From positions 34,365,244 through 34,429,243 of the forward strand of contig JAAOOA010000002.1 in the NCBI GenBank assembly GCA_012861695.1: a stretch of DNA of 64,000 nucleotides, given 5' to 3'. Position 1 is the first letter of the stretch, and each line of letters opens with the position of its first letter. The notes under the pieces are model-generated. The model was not told the DNA's origin, searched no databases, and saw only the letters and a program-made list of their open reading frames with translations. Both the position numbers and the translations under genes were made by a program. Shown here in pieces: positions 62,615 to 64,000 of the stretch. The DNA comes from Trematomus loennbergii. Taxonomy: Eukaryota; Chordata; Actinopteri; Perciformes; Nototheniidae.

Positions 62615-64000
62615 CTGATCAGTATGCAATTACTCCACTATATCTTAACATAGAACAGTCATTTGTTGCTATAGTAATGCCCTGAATGTCAAATGGAGAA
62701 CCTTTAAATAACTATTTTATCCTGTTCTATGTAGCAACTGTCTTAAACCACAACTTGAATGTGGTGTTTATGACTTGTTCACAGCTTTTAAAAAGGGATG
62801 TTGCCATAAACCCATGTTTAAAAAAATTAAGAGCAATGATCTAACAAGTACAGTACCGGTTTGATCAAGTCAATTGAAGTCAAAATATTGTTTCCAAATC
62901 CTCAAATGTCTTATTTTGATACTTTTCTTTGAGTTTTTGAGCTGACCTAGACAATTATTTAAAAACAATATATATATATTGATTAGTTAGAGTTAAAAAA
63001 TAAATAATTGATAGTTGCATTTATAATGTACCATATAATAACATGATATAAATAGCTTGGGCAATAAAAAGTGAGAGCCATGCAGTGTTTACATTGTTCC
63101 ACTTGTTACATTTCAGCACCTCTTGTATTAATCAGACAGATGTCTCCATTTATGGGTTAGTGTGCAAGCTATACAGAAGACTGTCCCCGCAATGACTGTT
63201 TCTGGGTCAGCTGCCAACGCTGGGTAAACTAAAACAAAGTTTACATGCCAAGAATGATCTTTAAATGTTAAAACTAATATTAGTGGACACACTTTAAAGG
63301 TCACCTATTATGCAAAATCCACTTTTTCATGTCTTTTATTATTATATACATATATATATATATATATATACATGTGTCCCCTCTGTGTAAAGAGATTCTG
63401 AAAGTTTCAGGAAAAAAGATTCGCTCACTTTTTGTCCTGATCCATTTATATAAAAACCTGTCTGAAAATGAGCTGATCAGATTTTGGCCACTTTATGATG
63501 TCATAACGATTTTTTTTGGCTTGTGTAACCATTAGCCAATAACCAACCAAGGTAACACCCCCGCCCACCTTATCACCTGAATCTCCTCCTAGAGCACCAT
63601 TGTGTTCTTTTTAACCAAATATCTCTCAGAGGGGCGTGGGGTGGCTCCTTATTTTCATCTAAAGTAACAGACAGAGAATCAGCACTTTTGAAACAGGGCT
63701 GAAACAGAGGGGATTATGGGATGCTACAATGATCTGTTTGGTATTTCAGCCAAACACTTCTGTATATATCTGAGACCTATAATATATTGATGAAAAACAG
63801 TATAATAGGGGAACTTTAAAATAAATGTGCCATCCAATGTGCCGTTATTAAATGCAAAAACAATGTATTCACTTATGACTACAGGTTGAAAAATGTTGCT
63901 GCTAATTACTGACTCATAATATGGAACCGCTTACATAACAGTGCTCACCGCTAATGATATTGTCTGCTTGTCCAACTAAGTGTTTGGACTTGAGAAGAAG
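62615..64000 (-). other. c2cd3: c2cd3 intronic sequence to the window edge
   Basis: Apart from the family C MITE no further exon is recognised with confidence. The last 180 bp are AT-rich. Confidence 0.4.
63298..63815. mobile_element. Family C MITE (TTAA-flanked) in a c2cd3 intron
   Basis: A 518-bp non-coding element starts AGGTCACCTATTATGCAAAA and ends with the imperfect inverse ...GTATAATAGGGGAACT, flanked by TTAA (63294-63297 and 63816-63819). It includes a short TA run (63344-63370). Confidence 0.8.

Overview
This window is vertebrate nuclear DNA, almost certainly from a ray-finned (teleost) fish. The genes have canonical GT-AG introns and vertebrate protein families, the introns are compact, and the intergenic DNA is rich in (AC)n/(TG)n arrays and in MITE and hAT-type repeats typical of teleosts. 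I see no bacterial, organellar or CRISPR features. The species cannot be named from the sequence.

Layout from left to right: the first coding exon of a short-chain dehydrogenase (dhrs11-like, minus, cut by the window edge); a GPI-anchored carbonic anhydrase (ca4-like, plus, 8 exons); a compact two-SH3 protein of the RIM-binding-protein family (minus, 5 exons); 14-3-3 gamma (ywhag, plus, 2 exons) with a 492-bp (AC)n array upstream; a gene-poor stretch of about 8 kb that holds one orphan promoter-like motif cluster; an 8.2-kb stack of nested DNA transposons (26.6-34.8 kb); further piggyBac-like and hAT-type elements (36.1-38.7 kb); camkk1 (minus, 15 coding exons) head-to-head with vps37d (plus, 4 exons); a mitochondrial uncoupling protein (ucp3-like, minus, 6 exons) whose introns are filled with nested transposons; and the 3' end of c2cd3 (minus), which continues past the right edge.

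The genes have unrelated roles (CO2 hydration, synaptic scaffolding, phosphopeptide binding, Ca2+/calmodulin kinase cascade, ESCRT-I sorting, mitochondrial carrier, centriole assembly), and nothing here is an operon. The strongest regulatory arrangement is the short intergenic region of about 0.4 kb shared by camkk1 and vps37d.

Two things stand out. First, the nested transposons can be put in order of insertion. A TTAA-flanked MITE was split by a CACTG-ended element with TA duplications, which contains a second CACTG-ended pair, which contains a 2.1-kb palindrome-within-palindrome foldback element. Second, four otherwise intact genes (dhrs11, ca4, camkk1, vps37d) each carry one apparent one-base deletion. 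In ca4 and vps37d adding one base restores both the reading frame and the exon phases; in camkk1 it restores a splice acceptor; in dhrs11 it restores the expected family sequence. This looks like uncorrected assembly error rather than gene death.
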